This document shows positions 1 to 5,676 of a DNA stretch of 5,807 nucleotides, piece after piece. A program made the translations under genes and the position numbers. Origin of the DNA: JBOFEH01 sp051650265 (lineage in GTDB: Bacteria > Bacillota > Clostridia > Lachnospirales > Cellulosilyticaceae); contig JBOFIR010000214.1 in NCBI GenBank assembly GCA_051650265.1, positions 1-5,807 of the forward strand, given 5' to 3'. How positions within the stretch are numbered: position 1 is the stretch's first letter; the number at the start of each line of letters is the position of its first letter. The notes beneath the pieces are model-generated. The model had not been told where the DNA came from. It was given only the letters and a program-made list of their open reading frames with translations, and searched no databases.

Positions 1-2
1 TT

Positions 3-479
3 GTACTCTCTCTTGCACCAAAGAATACTTACTACAATCCAGTGCCAGCTACAGCACTTGATGCTCAGCGTCAAAAGGTCAAACTCGTCCTTGCTGATGA
101 TTCCAAGACTGTACGTGCCATGCTTGAGAATGCACTTCACGGTTCAGGCTATGATAACCTGACATTCTTCAATGATGGCGCTGCAGCGCTCAATTACTTT
201 ATGGAGCTAAAGAGCCAGTATGGTACGCACTTTGAGGAGCATGCCACACTCCTTATCACAGATATTGAGATGCCAAAGCTTGATGGCTATACTCTCACGA
301 GACAGCTCAAAGAAGATCCTATACTGTGTACATTGCCAGTTATCATCTTCTCCTCACTGATCACTGATGAACTCTACCATAAAGGTAAACAAGTAGGTGC
401 TGAAGCACAGATTAGCAAGCCTTCTCTCAAGAAGCTTGTACACATTATTGATGAAATCATCGATATTGAAAGTTTGTAA
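3..479 (+). CDS. cheV: CheV-like chemotaxis coupling protein, C-terminal receiver domain (5'-partial)
   Basis: This is the C-terminal part of a CheV-type protein, a CheW-like coupling domain fused to a response-regulator receiver that tunes CheA/chemoreceptor signalling at the inner face of the membrane. The frame is open from base 3 to the stop at 477-479, so the gene enters from the left. The GTG at 42 lies in the linker, has no ribosome binding site and is not a credible start. The receiver shows the acidic pair in LADDS (codons 96-101), the phospho-acceptor Asp in LLITDIEMP (codon 261-263), the Ser of IIFSS (codon 351-353) and the Lys of ISKP (codon 417-419), so it looks able to be phosphorylated. 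The run IIFSSLITDEL followed by GAEAQISKP is typical of CheV receivers rather than CheY or DNA-binding regulators. The CheW domain is outside the window, so the CheV call rests on the receiver alone. The gene ends at a hairpin terminator. Confidence 0.85.
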   Translation, partial: VLSLAPKNTYYNPVPATALDAQRQKVKLVLADDSKTVRAMLENALHGSGYDNLTFFNDGAAALNYFMELKSQYGTHFEEHATLLITDIEMPKLDGYTLTRQLKEDPILCTLPVIIFSSLITDELYHKGKQVGAEAQISKPSLKKLVHIIDEIIDIESL

Positions 480-486
480 AATAAAG

Positions 487-521
487 AGACCTAAGGTAGG
501 CCAATACCTTAGGTCTTTTTT
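487..521. terminator. Rho-independent terminator, probably bidirectional
   Basis: A perfect 12-bp stem (487-498 with 505-516) encloses a 6-base loop and runs into six T residues at 516-521 on the + strand, eight bases after the stop of the cheV-like gene. On the - strand the hairpin follows the stop of the 526-1302 gene by a few bases and leads into a T-rich TCTTTATTTT stretch. It therefore probably ends both convergent transcripts. Confidence 0.9.
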
Positions 522-525
522 GTTA

Positions 526-1302
526 TTATTTGATGTTGACCGGTTGGTCCACATTCAGCACTTTGAGATCGATCAGTTGCTTATCCCCTTTATTGGTTTG
601 TAGTAATAAATAACGACCTTCTACCACTTCAAAGTAGCCTACACGCTTTGCAAGGCTTTTCTGATTGCCATCATACTTATAGAGTTTAAGATTACCCATA
701 GGATTCTTGTAGACAATCCCATAATAAGACATGGCATAGATCACTACATCTTCAAGAATAGGTTCAAGAATACGCGTCGTTTCATAAATCTTCTTATCTT
801 CATCATAGATATAGACTGCATCCCCACATCTACTGATTGCCACGATTTTGCGATCATGAACGTGATACACATCCTTGTGTCCATCTTTGATAGTACAAGC
901 ATTGATCGTCTTTCTATCTTCATCAATTACATAGATCCTGTCCTGATGTGCAATTACCTGCCCTGATGTCTGAGGCATCTCATTACTCGTTGGTTTGATT
1001 GCTTCTATTTTACCAGTCCCTTTCTGCACACGTCCAAGCTGCTCTGTCATCTGCTCAAGTACATTCTTACCTTCTTCATGTTGCACATGAAGCTGTTTTT
1101 CCATACGGCCAAGTCTTGTATCTAGCTGACGAACACTTTTGGTCGCCTGATCAATGGTTCCTGCCTCAACCACACGTTCAATGTTGCCTATAAGGCGTTC
1201 GAAAGACTGATGAAAACCTTCCAGTACGCCTGTTAGTTCCTGCGTTTTTTCTTCATTTTCTCTAATTTTCTTGATCACATAATCCATCTGTAGATCTTCC
1301 AC
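526..1302 (-). CDS. Unknown protein: N-terminal coiled coil plus beta-propeller-like repeats, partner of the helicase gene
   Basis: I do not recognise this 258-residue protein as a named family. It has no signal peptide or membrane segment, so it is probably cytoplasmic. Residues about 1-100 are highly charged and helical with heptad-like spacing (for example RQLDTRLGRMEKQL, VLEQMTEQLGRV), suggesting an oligomerising coiled coil. A Pro/Ser/Thr-rich linker (about 103-114) leads to four beta-rich repeats near 116-141, 153-178, 186-213 and 223-247. The first two share the core IYVIDEDRKT versus VYIYDEDKKI, as in blades of beta-propeller or DUF5050-like proteins. Four short blades are too few for a closed propeller in one chain, so an open sheet or assembly through the coiled coil is possible. 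The start is GTG at 1302, seven bases after a strong GGAGGGG. The ATG at 1287 is less well placed. The gene overlaps the helicase by 41 bases, which suggests translational coupling and a shared role. Confidence 0.8.
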   Translation of the reverse strand: MEDLQMDYVIKKIRENEEKTQELTGVLEGFHQSFERLIGNIERVVEAGTIDQATKSVRQLDTRLGRMEKQLHVQHEEGKNVLEQMTEQLGRVQKGTGKIEAIKPTSNEMPQTSGQVIAHQDRIYVIDEDRKTINACTIKDGHKDVYHVHDRKIVAISRCGDAVYIYDEDKKIYETTRILEPILEDVVIYAMSYYGIVYKNPMGNLKLYKYDGNQKSLAKRVGYFEVVEGRYLLLQTNKGDKQLIDLKVLNVDQPVNIK

Positions 1303-3688
1303 GGATCATCCCCTCCATTCTTTCATTCAATGTCTGCATCCTCATCGTCAGGCTCTGTACTTCTTCTATTTCAAATTCTTTATAAGGTGTTACTTCACCG
1401 AGTTTTTTACCATAAGCCACAAGGCATACTTCTGCCATCTTTGCCTGCAATACCCCTGTTTCAATAAAAGGCTTGATACCCTGTTCATAGTCTATTGCAG
1501 GGTTTGCCACCACTTCTTTGAGGAAGGTTCTTGGCATGTGACTCAGCATCAATTGATACTGCCGTCTGGTCTCCCCTCCTAGTTTGTAACAGCGTATCGC
1601 CTCTCGGTGGGCACTAATCGCTTCATAAAGCGCCGCCGCCTCAAGGTGAGCCCCTTGCCGTCTAAGAAGTGCCGCCTGACAGCGTTTAATACCCACCTGT
1701 GCTTCAGGAAGTGCTAAGGCTTCGTACTCCTTCATCGCCGCCTCAAAGTTCTCCATCTCTTCAAGTTTGTAGGCATAGCGATAAAAGTCTTCTTCACTAG
1801 AAGCCTTCTCAAACTGAAAGACTACTGGGTCAAACGTATCACAGATCATCTTTTGCTTAAGGAACAATTCATAGAAACCCATTGGGACATTATCATCCAC
1901 GAAGCATACATATTCCTTGGCTCTTGTCATAGCCACGTAAATCATATTGAAGAGATACTTGTACAAGCTACTCTCTTTTACCCGTTCCTCTTGGGTCACT
2001 TTCTCCCACTTTTCTTTGTAGGCAGTGAATAGATTCACACAGATGATCTGTTCATTCTCAATCCCTTTGACCTCTGCTACTGTAAAGATCCTAGAGTCTA
2101 CACCTAGCTCTTCCATGAGTTTTTGCTTCTCTAGTTCATTGGGTACCACCACATAGACATAGGCTTTAGTAAGTGCCTCACGAAGTAGGCGAAGCTTTTC
2201 TTTAGGGTTGTTACTCAGTACATAGATCTGCCCCTCTTCTTCTCTCATGGCCACTTCGTGCCCTAAGTCATTACGCCTATCTTTACCAAAGAGACTTTGT
2301 CTGTAATCCGCTAGTTTATTGGCTGCCTCGACAATCTGCCTCGGATTACGATAGTTCATCGTCAGCTGAGGATACTGCTCATAGCGTTCACCTGATAGCT
2401 CAAGTAATGTACTCATTCTTCGTGTATCAAAGAAGGTCGGATTGATCGTCTGATAGAAGTCACCACTTACCAGCACATTTTCTTTATCCCACACCATACT
2501 ATACATCAGATAAATTTCAAGTTCTGTGAGATCTTGCACCTCATCGATCACGATCCAATCATACTCAGGAAGCTGATCCTGCTGTGCAAGTAACTTGCGG
2601 CAAAGGTCATTCTCATCCACCTTACCTTCCTTCTCTAGCCAATCTTGGTACCGCTGCGCGATCTCATACATCATCTCTTTATCTTCACCTTCAAGTGAAG
2701 TGTATAGGGCTTTTAATCCCCTATACTGCGATGCCTCGATGAGTGGCTGAGCCACCTGTGGGCTCCAGTCCATCCCTGCAAATCCCTTGATCAGTCCCCT
2801 GATCTCACGCCACGCATCAAAAGCATCTACGCTACGCACAAATTTCTTATATTTAGGCTGAGATAGTAGCCCCCTATAAAACACTCTAAAGCTACTGAGC
2901 TCAACCATCTGTGATGCCTTGGTATGATCTATTAGGAAGTCCCTGATATTATAAAAGTCTAGTCCATCTGCTTGAAGCTTTTCCTCGGAAATAATTTCAT
3001 TCTCAACCACTGTATTAAAGATCTTTCTAGCTGTTTCAAGCAGATGATTAGAGTAGGTAAAATAACCGATTCTCAGATCAGGATACTGCTTAAGAAGTGC
3101 AAAGACCTTATAGATTCCGATCGTCGTCTTCCCACTGCCTGCACTCCCAAAGAGCATGAGTGGCCTGAGCTGTTCATTAACAAAATGGCGCTGGTCTTTG
3201 TTGAGATAATAAATACCTGTCAAATCCTCACTATGTACCAAAGTGGTAATATCAATATGCTTAAAAACACGTGTAATATTTTTTTCTGGTTCATACTCTA
3301 GTTCTCTTGCTACTTCATCTACATAGTCTTCAATATCTGTGATTTCTCCAGTCCACCCCATGCTTCTTGCACGTCTGATCTGTGCATCATGATCACAAAA
3401 CTCCAGGAAAACCAAAGCATCTTGGTATGCATACGTATCCCATTCAATATCTTTTCCTTTGATAAAAAGTACACGTTCACCTTTACTTACTTTGAACTTC
3501 CAGACTTCTTTGAGCTTAGCGCATCCCTCTACTTTATCAATTCCATATTTGAGAAGTCTCTCTTTTTGATTTTTATATTGAAAATAATCCTTTGCAAAAT
3601 TTGATACTTTTTCTAACAACTCTTCTTGCCGCTCCTTGGGTAAACTCTTTTCAAAACGGCTGTCTAAGAGCACCGCTGCTTGCTCCAT
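1262..3688 (-). CDS. UvrD/Rep-like superfamily 1 helicase with RelE-like N-terminal region and TPR-like C-terminal region
   Basis: This is an ATP-dependent SF1A-type helicase or translocase of 808 residues, presumably cytoplasmic. Motifs in order: Q motif LNKDQ (162-166), Walker A GSAGSGKTT (181-189, Lys187), Ia YFTYSN (209-214), Walker B VIDEVQD (380-386), III SGDFYQTINP (408-417), IV MNYRNP (444-449), V TVAEVKGIE (536-544) and VI YVAMTRAKE (584-592). All ATPase residues look intact. Residues about 30-110 resemble the RelE/ParE fold: KLKEVWKFKV, then GERVLFIKG, a beta strand ALVFLEF and HDAQIRRAR. Residues about 634-715 contain TPR-like helical pairs (FEAAMKEYEAL, HLEAAALYEAI). The segment between motifs IV and V is only about 90 residues, shorter than the 2B region of UvrD, and no nuclease domain is visible. 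The ATG at 3688 is chosen because AAGGAGG ends eight bases before it; the in-frame GTG at 3697 is part of that site. It is the first gene of an operon with the overlapping 526-1302 gene. The family is secure; the biological role is unknown. Confidence 0.93.
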   Translation of the reverse strand: MEQAAVLLDSRFEKSLPKERQEELLEKVSNFAKDYFQYKNQKERLLKYGIDKVEGCAKLKEVWKFKVSKGERVLFIKGKDIEWDTYAYQDALVFLEFCDHDAQIRRARSMGWTGEITDIEDYVDEVARELEYEPEKNITRVFKHIDITTLVHSEDLTGIYYLNKDQRHFVNEQLRPLMLFGSAGSGKTTIGIYKVFALLKQYPDLRIGYFTYSNHLLETARKIFNTVVENEIISEEKLQADGLDFYNIRDFLIDHTKASQMVELSSFRVFYRGLLSQPKYKKFVRSVDAFDAWREIRGLIKGFAGMDWSPQVAQPLIEASQYRGLKALYTSLEGEDKEMMYEIAQRYQDWLEKEGKVDENDLCRKLLAQQDQLPEYDWIVIDEVQDLTELEIYLMYSMVWDKENVLVSGDFYQTINPTFFDTRRMSTLLELSGERYEQYPQLTMNYRNPRQIVEAANKLADYRQSLFGKDRRNDLGHEVAMREEEGQIYVLSNNPKEKLRLLREALTKAYVYVVVPNELEKQKLMEELGVDSRIFTVAEVKGIENEQIICVNLFTAYKEKWEKVTQEERVKESSLYKYLFNMIYVAMTRAKEYVCFVDDNVPMGFYELFLKQKMICDTFDPVVFQFEKASSEEDFYRYAYKLEEMENFEAAMKEYEALALPEAQVGIKRCQAALLRRQGAHLEAAALYEAISAHREAIRCYKLGGETRRQYQLMLSHMPRTFLKEVVANPAIDYEQGIKPFIETGVLQAKMAEVCLVAYGKKLGEVTPYKEFEIEEVQSLTMRMQTLNERMEGMIRGRSTDGLCDQEN
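1310..1316 (-). promoter_or_regulatory. Shine-Dalgarno site for the 526-1302 gene
   Basis: GGAGGGG on the - strand lies seven bases upstream of the GTG at 1302 and inside the last codons of the helicase gene. It supports the GTG start and shows that the second protein has its own strong ribosome loading site despite the overlap. Confidence 0.8.
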
Positions 3689-3694
3689 ATTTTT

Positions 3695-3703
3695 CACCTC
3701 CTT
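3695..3703 (-). promoter_or_regulatory. Shine-Dalgarno site that decides the helicase start
   Basis: AAGGAGGTG on the - strand is a near-perfect anti-16S match. The ATG at 3688 lies eight bases after GGAGG. The GTG within the site (3695-3697) is in frame and would add three residues, but it cannot be both start and ribosome binding site. Confidence 0.85.
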
Positions 3704-3726
3704 AGATCCTTCTACTCATTAATCTT

Positions 3727-3735
3727 AGTATATCA
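3727..3735 (-). promoter_or_regulatory. Candidate extended -10 promoter for the helicase operon
   Basis: On the - strand TGATATACT matches the extended -10 pattern TGnTATAAT with one mismatch, about 40 bases before the ATG at 3688. No good -35 box is found 17 bases upstream, which fits an extended -10 promoter. This is a pattern match only. Confidence 0.4.
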
Positions 3736-3793
3736 CAATTTTATAATTTCTATAGCTTATGCCTGGTTGTATCATCTCATGTCCATTTGAACG

Positions 3794-3803
3794 CTACATG
3801 TAG
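3794..3803. repeat. Perfect 10-bp palindrome in the divergent intergenic region
   Basis: CTACATGTAG reads the same on both strands. It is loosely flanked by CATTT (3784-3788) and AAATG (3811-3815), giving an imperfect larger dyad between the two divergent genes. It could be an operator for either promoter, but short palindromes also arise by chance. Confidence 0.25.
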
Positions 3804-3831
3804 ACTTTTGAAATGAAATTTGAATTTATTT

Positions 3832-3873
3832 TTGGCAAAGTGGAACCTTTCCTAAATATTCCTCGTCTATAAA
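3832..3873 (+). promoter_or_regulatory. Candidate promoter region for the secreted protein gene
   Basis: TTGGCA (3832-3837) is a fair -35 box. Possible -10 elements are the AT-rich TAAATATT (3853-3860, spacing 15-17) or TATAAA (3868-3873), which has no good -35 at standard distance. The start codon follows at 3907. The exact elements cannot be fixed by eye, and a non-housekeeping sigma factor is possible. Confidence 0.3.
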
Positions 3874-3893
3874 GTATCAAACAACAAATAATT

Positions 3894-3898
3894 GGAGG
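3894..3898 (+). promoter_or_regulatory. Shine-Dalgarno site that decides the start of the secreted protein
   Basis: GGAGG is followed by eight bases and then ATG at 3907, which begins a typical signal peptide (MKKN). An in-frame TTG at 3892 overlaps the first G of this site and is rejected as a start. Confidence 0.85.
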
Positions 3899-3906
3899 TA
3901 TTCCAC

Positions 3907-4806
3907 ATGAAAAAGAATTTATCAAACAAAGCAAAAGCACTTATGGTTGCAGGTGTAGTAGGCGTTTTAGGTTTCTCAGTAGTTGCTGCACCAGTGATCG
4001 AAGAAGTTAAAGCACAATTAAAATATAACTTATCATACTCACTCAATGGCGAAAGCATCTTAGAAGATAAAGGCGGACTTGTTTACAAAGATCAAGTTTA
4101 CTTACCACTTAGAGACGTAGCAAACGCTTTAGGCGTAGCTGTAGAGTACAAAGATGGTCACGTAATCCTTGGCGAAGCAGCTCCTGCTGGCGCAAAAGCT
4201 ATCAAAGAAGATCAAGCACCAGCTGTTGCTGAGACAATGACAATCAAAAAAGCAACAATCGTTGAAGTAGATGTAGAGAACAAAATGGTAACTGTATTAC
4301 CAGAAGGTCTTAAAGACGAAGTAATCAATTACATCGTACTTAATGTAGATGAAACAGAAACATCTATCGGTCACTTCAAAAACAAAATGCGTTATGCTTT
4401 AGCAGACCTTGAAGTAGGTATGGAAGTATCAGCTATTCACAAATCAATGATGACAATGTCTATTCCTGCACAAACACCAGCGATCAGCATCACAATCTTA
4501 GGTGAGTCTAATGGTACAATCGATACAAAAGAAATCGAGACTCCTGAAGTAAAAGCAATCAAAGGCAAAATCTTAGAAATCAACAAAGAAACAAAGACTA
4601 TTACAATCGGTGAATCTGCAGATCCAAACACACAAACAATCGTTCACACAGATAAAGATACTTTCATTCATCATAGAATCAACAGACGTGTTTACCGCTT
4701 TGAAGACCTTGAAGTAGGCCAAAACGTAAGCGTTACACCAGGTCCTGTGATGACAGCTTCAATGCCACCACAAGTAACAGCTGTAGAAGTTGTATTACAA
4801 GACTAA
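3907..4806 (+). CDS. Secreted protein with copper-amine-oxidase-N-like (stalk) domain and two tandem C-terminal repeats
   Basis: A 299-residue exported protein. MKKNLSNKAK followed by a hydrophobic stretch (about 11-29) is a Sec signal peptide; cleavage may fall near SVVAA (24-28) or after VKA (34-36). Residues about 38-89 match the copper amine oxidase N-terminal (stalk) pattern common in clostridial surface and secreted proteins: a short sheet, then VYLPLRDVANALGV and HVILG. This domain is not itself an oxidase. A linker rich in Ala, Lys and Pro follows. Residues about 112-199 and 216-297 are diverged copies of one beta-rich unit, each running from an IxEx(D/N) strand to DLEVGxxVS and ending in a hydrophobic strand. 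Leu is encoded almost only by TTA or CTT, and Ile mostly by ATC with no ATA, as in highly expressed genes and unlike the neighbours. There is no sorting signal or C-terminal membrane anchor, so it is released or held non-covalently. The gene is monocistronic, between its own promoter region and a terminator. Function beyond extracellular is unknown. Confidence 0.88.
   Translation: MKKNLSNKAKALMVAGVVGVLGFSVVAAPVIEEVKAQLKYNLSYSLNGESILEDKGGLVYKDQVYLPLRDVANALGVAVEYKDGHVILGEAAPAGAKAIKEDQAPAVAETMTIKKATIVEVDVENKMVTVLPEGLKDEVINYIVLNVDETETSIGHFKNKMRYALADLEVGMEVSAIHKSMMTMSIPAQTPAISITILGESNGTIDTKEIETPEVKAIKGKILEINKETKTITIGESADPNTQTIVHTDKDTFIHHRINRRVYRFEDLEVGQNVSVTPGPVMTASMPPQVTAVEVVLQD
4240..4797 (+). 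repeat. Diverged tandem duplication within the secreted protein gene
   Basis: Two units, about 4240-4503 and 4552-4797, encode similar beta-rich domains. The best conserved part is DLEVG, with an identical 15-base word (agaccttgaagtagg) at 4404-4418 and 4704-4718, exactly 300 bases apart. Both copies also share MT-S-PxQ near the end. The copies are otherwise well diverged, so the duplication is old. Confidence 0.75.
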
Positions 4807-4831
4807 TAAAACTCCCCCCTTATTATAATGA

Positions 4832-4865
4832 AGAGGCTAGCCACTGATGTGACTAGCCTCTCTTT
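4832..4865. terminator. Rho-independent terminator between convergent genes
   Basis: Stem 4832-4844 with 4849-4861 (nine pairs, one C-A mismatch, three more pairs) and a four-base loop. The + strand runs into CTTTGTATTT, a weak T tract, 26 bases after the stop of the secreted protein gene. On the - strand it follows the sortase stop by about nine bases with an AT-rich but poor T tract. It probably serves both genes, more efficiently on the + strand. Confidence 0.75.
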
Positions 4866-4869
4866 GTAT

Positions 4870-5673
4870 TTAAACTATACGCTTTGCAACGACAACAAGC
4901 CGTCCATCTTCTACGTGATAAGAACAGGTACTAAGCGTAAGCAGCTCATCCCCATACGATGCAGTTACCCCTGTATCCACGACCGAGAGTTCTTTGATCG
5001 TGTTATAGAAAGTCTCGAATGCCTCTGGTGTATCAGCTTCTACAAACTGATAATATTTGAAGCAGGTATCAGACTTACTATATACCTGCGAAAGAAAGAC
5101 AGCCACCACCTGATACTCACGCTTTTCATACAGTGTATCAAGTTGTATGCGCTCATGTAATTTGGCATAGTCTGCGTCCATATACTTTTCTAGATCGCCA
5201 AACATCTCCCCTGAGCGCATATGATGCCCATGTATGATCAGATTTGTACTAGGTGATCCCTCTGGACCACCCATCTGACAAGATGTATCTAGGATCAAAG
5301 AACCATTACTATTTTTCTCCCCATCAAATCCCTTGTCTAAATAATAGTCTTCATCCTCAAGCGTCTGCATCACAGGATAATCAATACGTGTATCCTCTAT
5401 CTTGAGCCACCCAACCAAATCCTGATTCATTTCATAGAGCCGCAGATATTCAGGCAAGATCTGCGGCTCTATTTCACTTATCTTTTCTTCTTTCACTATC
5501 GGATCGATCACCTGTGCCTGCCTAGCAGACGACTCCTTCTCATCCTTAAGCTGAGCTGTCACCTCATGAAGTTTTTGCTTATCCTCATGACTTTGCCACA
5601 CTCTTATGCCTAAGATAATGAGACATACACTCGCCATCGCTATAAAGCTCATTCTAAGCACCTGTTTTCTCAT
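4870..5673 (-). CDS. srtB: Class B sortase (membrane-anchored cysteine transpeptidase)
   Basis: This enzyme cuts a C-terminal sorting signal in secreted proteins and joins them to the cell wall or to another protein; it acts outside the cytoplasmic membrane. It has 267 residues, normal for class B. Residues about 9-25 form an N-terminal membrane anchor, then a charged helical stalk (about 28-70). The catalytic domain begins near LRLYEMNQDLVGWLKI, a hallmark of the class B entry region. Catalytic residues are all present: His150 in NLIIHGHHM, Cys250 in TLSTCSYH and Arg258 in EDGRLVV. Two further cysteines (132 and 204) lie in the domain. The start is ATG at 5673, seven bases after GAGGA. That site sits within the last codons of the upstream VPKTG-protein gene, whose stop is separated from this ATG by three bases, so the two are co-transcribed and probably coupled. 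The substrate is likely the upstream protein; class B sortases are often paired with a dedicated substrate. Confidence 0.95.
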   Translation of the reverse strand: MRKQVLRMSFIAMASVCLIILGIRVWQSHEDKQKLHEVTAQLKDEKESSARQAQVIDPIVKEEKISEIEPQILPEYLRLYEMNQDLVGWLKIEDTRIDYPVMQTLEDEDYYLDKGFDGEKNSNGSLILDTSCQMGGPEGSPSTNLIIHGHHMRSGEMFGDLEKYMDADYAKLHERIQLDTLYEKREYQVVAVFLSQVYSKSDTCFKYYQFVEADTPEAFETFYNTIKELSVVDTGVTASYGDELLTLSTCSYHVEDGRLVVVAKRIV

Positions 5674-5676
5674 CGT

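Noticed and set aside
2972..3301. Open frame of 109 codons on the + strand opposite the helicase
   Set aside because: It lies antisense to the conserved Walker A region of the helicase, has no ribosome binding site evident, and its translation resembles no domain.
526..3688. A classical RelE-type toxin-antitoxin pair
   Set aside because: The RelE-like region is fused to a full helicase, and the neighbouring protein has no DNA-binding antitoxin features; it is a large coiled-coil and beta-repeat protein.
3689..3697. GTG at 3697 as the helicase start
   Set aside because: It is part of the AAGGAGGTG ribosome binding site of the ATG at 3688 and has no site of its own.
3892..3906. TTG at 3892 as the start of the secreted protein
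   Set aside because: It overlaps the GGAGG site for the ATG at 3907, and the signal peptide begins naturally at that ATG.
3867..4058. Open frame on the - strand across the start of the secreted protein gene
   Set aside because: It is antisense to the signal peptide coding region and is best explained as a shadow.
3907..4806. A copper amine oxidase enzyme
   Set aside because: Only the small N-terminal stalk-like domain is present; there is no catalytic domain or quinone-cofactor motif.
4828..5160. Open frame of 110 codons on the + strand opposite the sortase
   Set aside because: It begins inside the terminator hairpin and runs antisense to the catalytic half of the sortase; its composition is that of a shadow frame.
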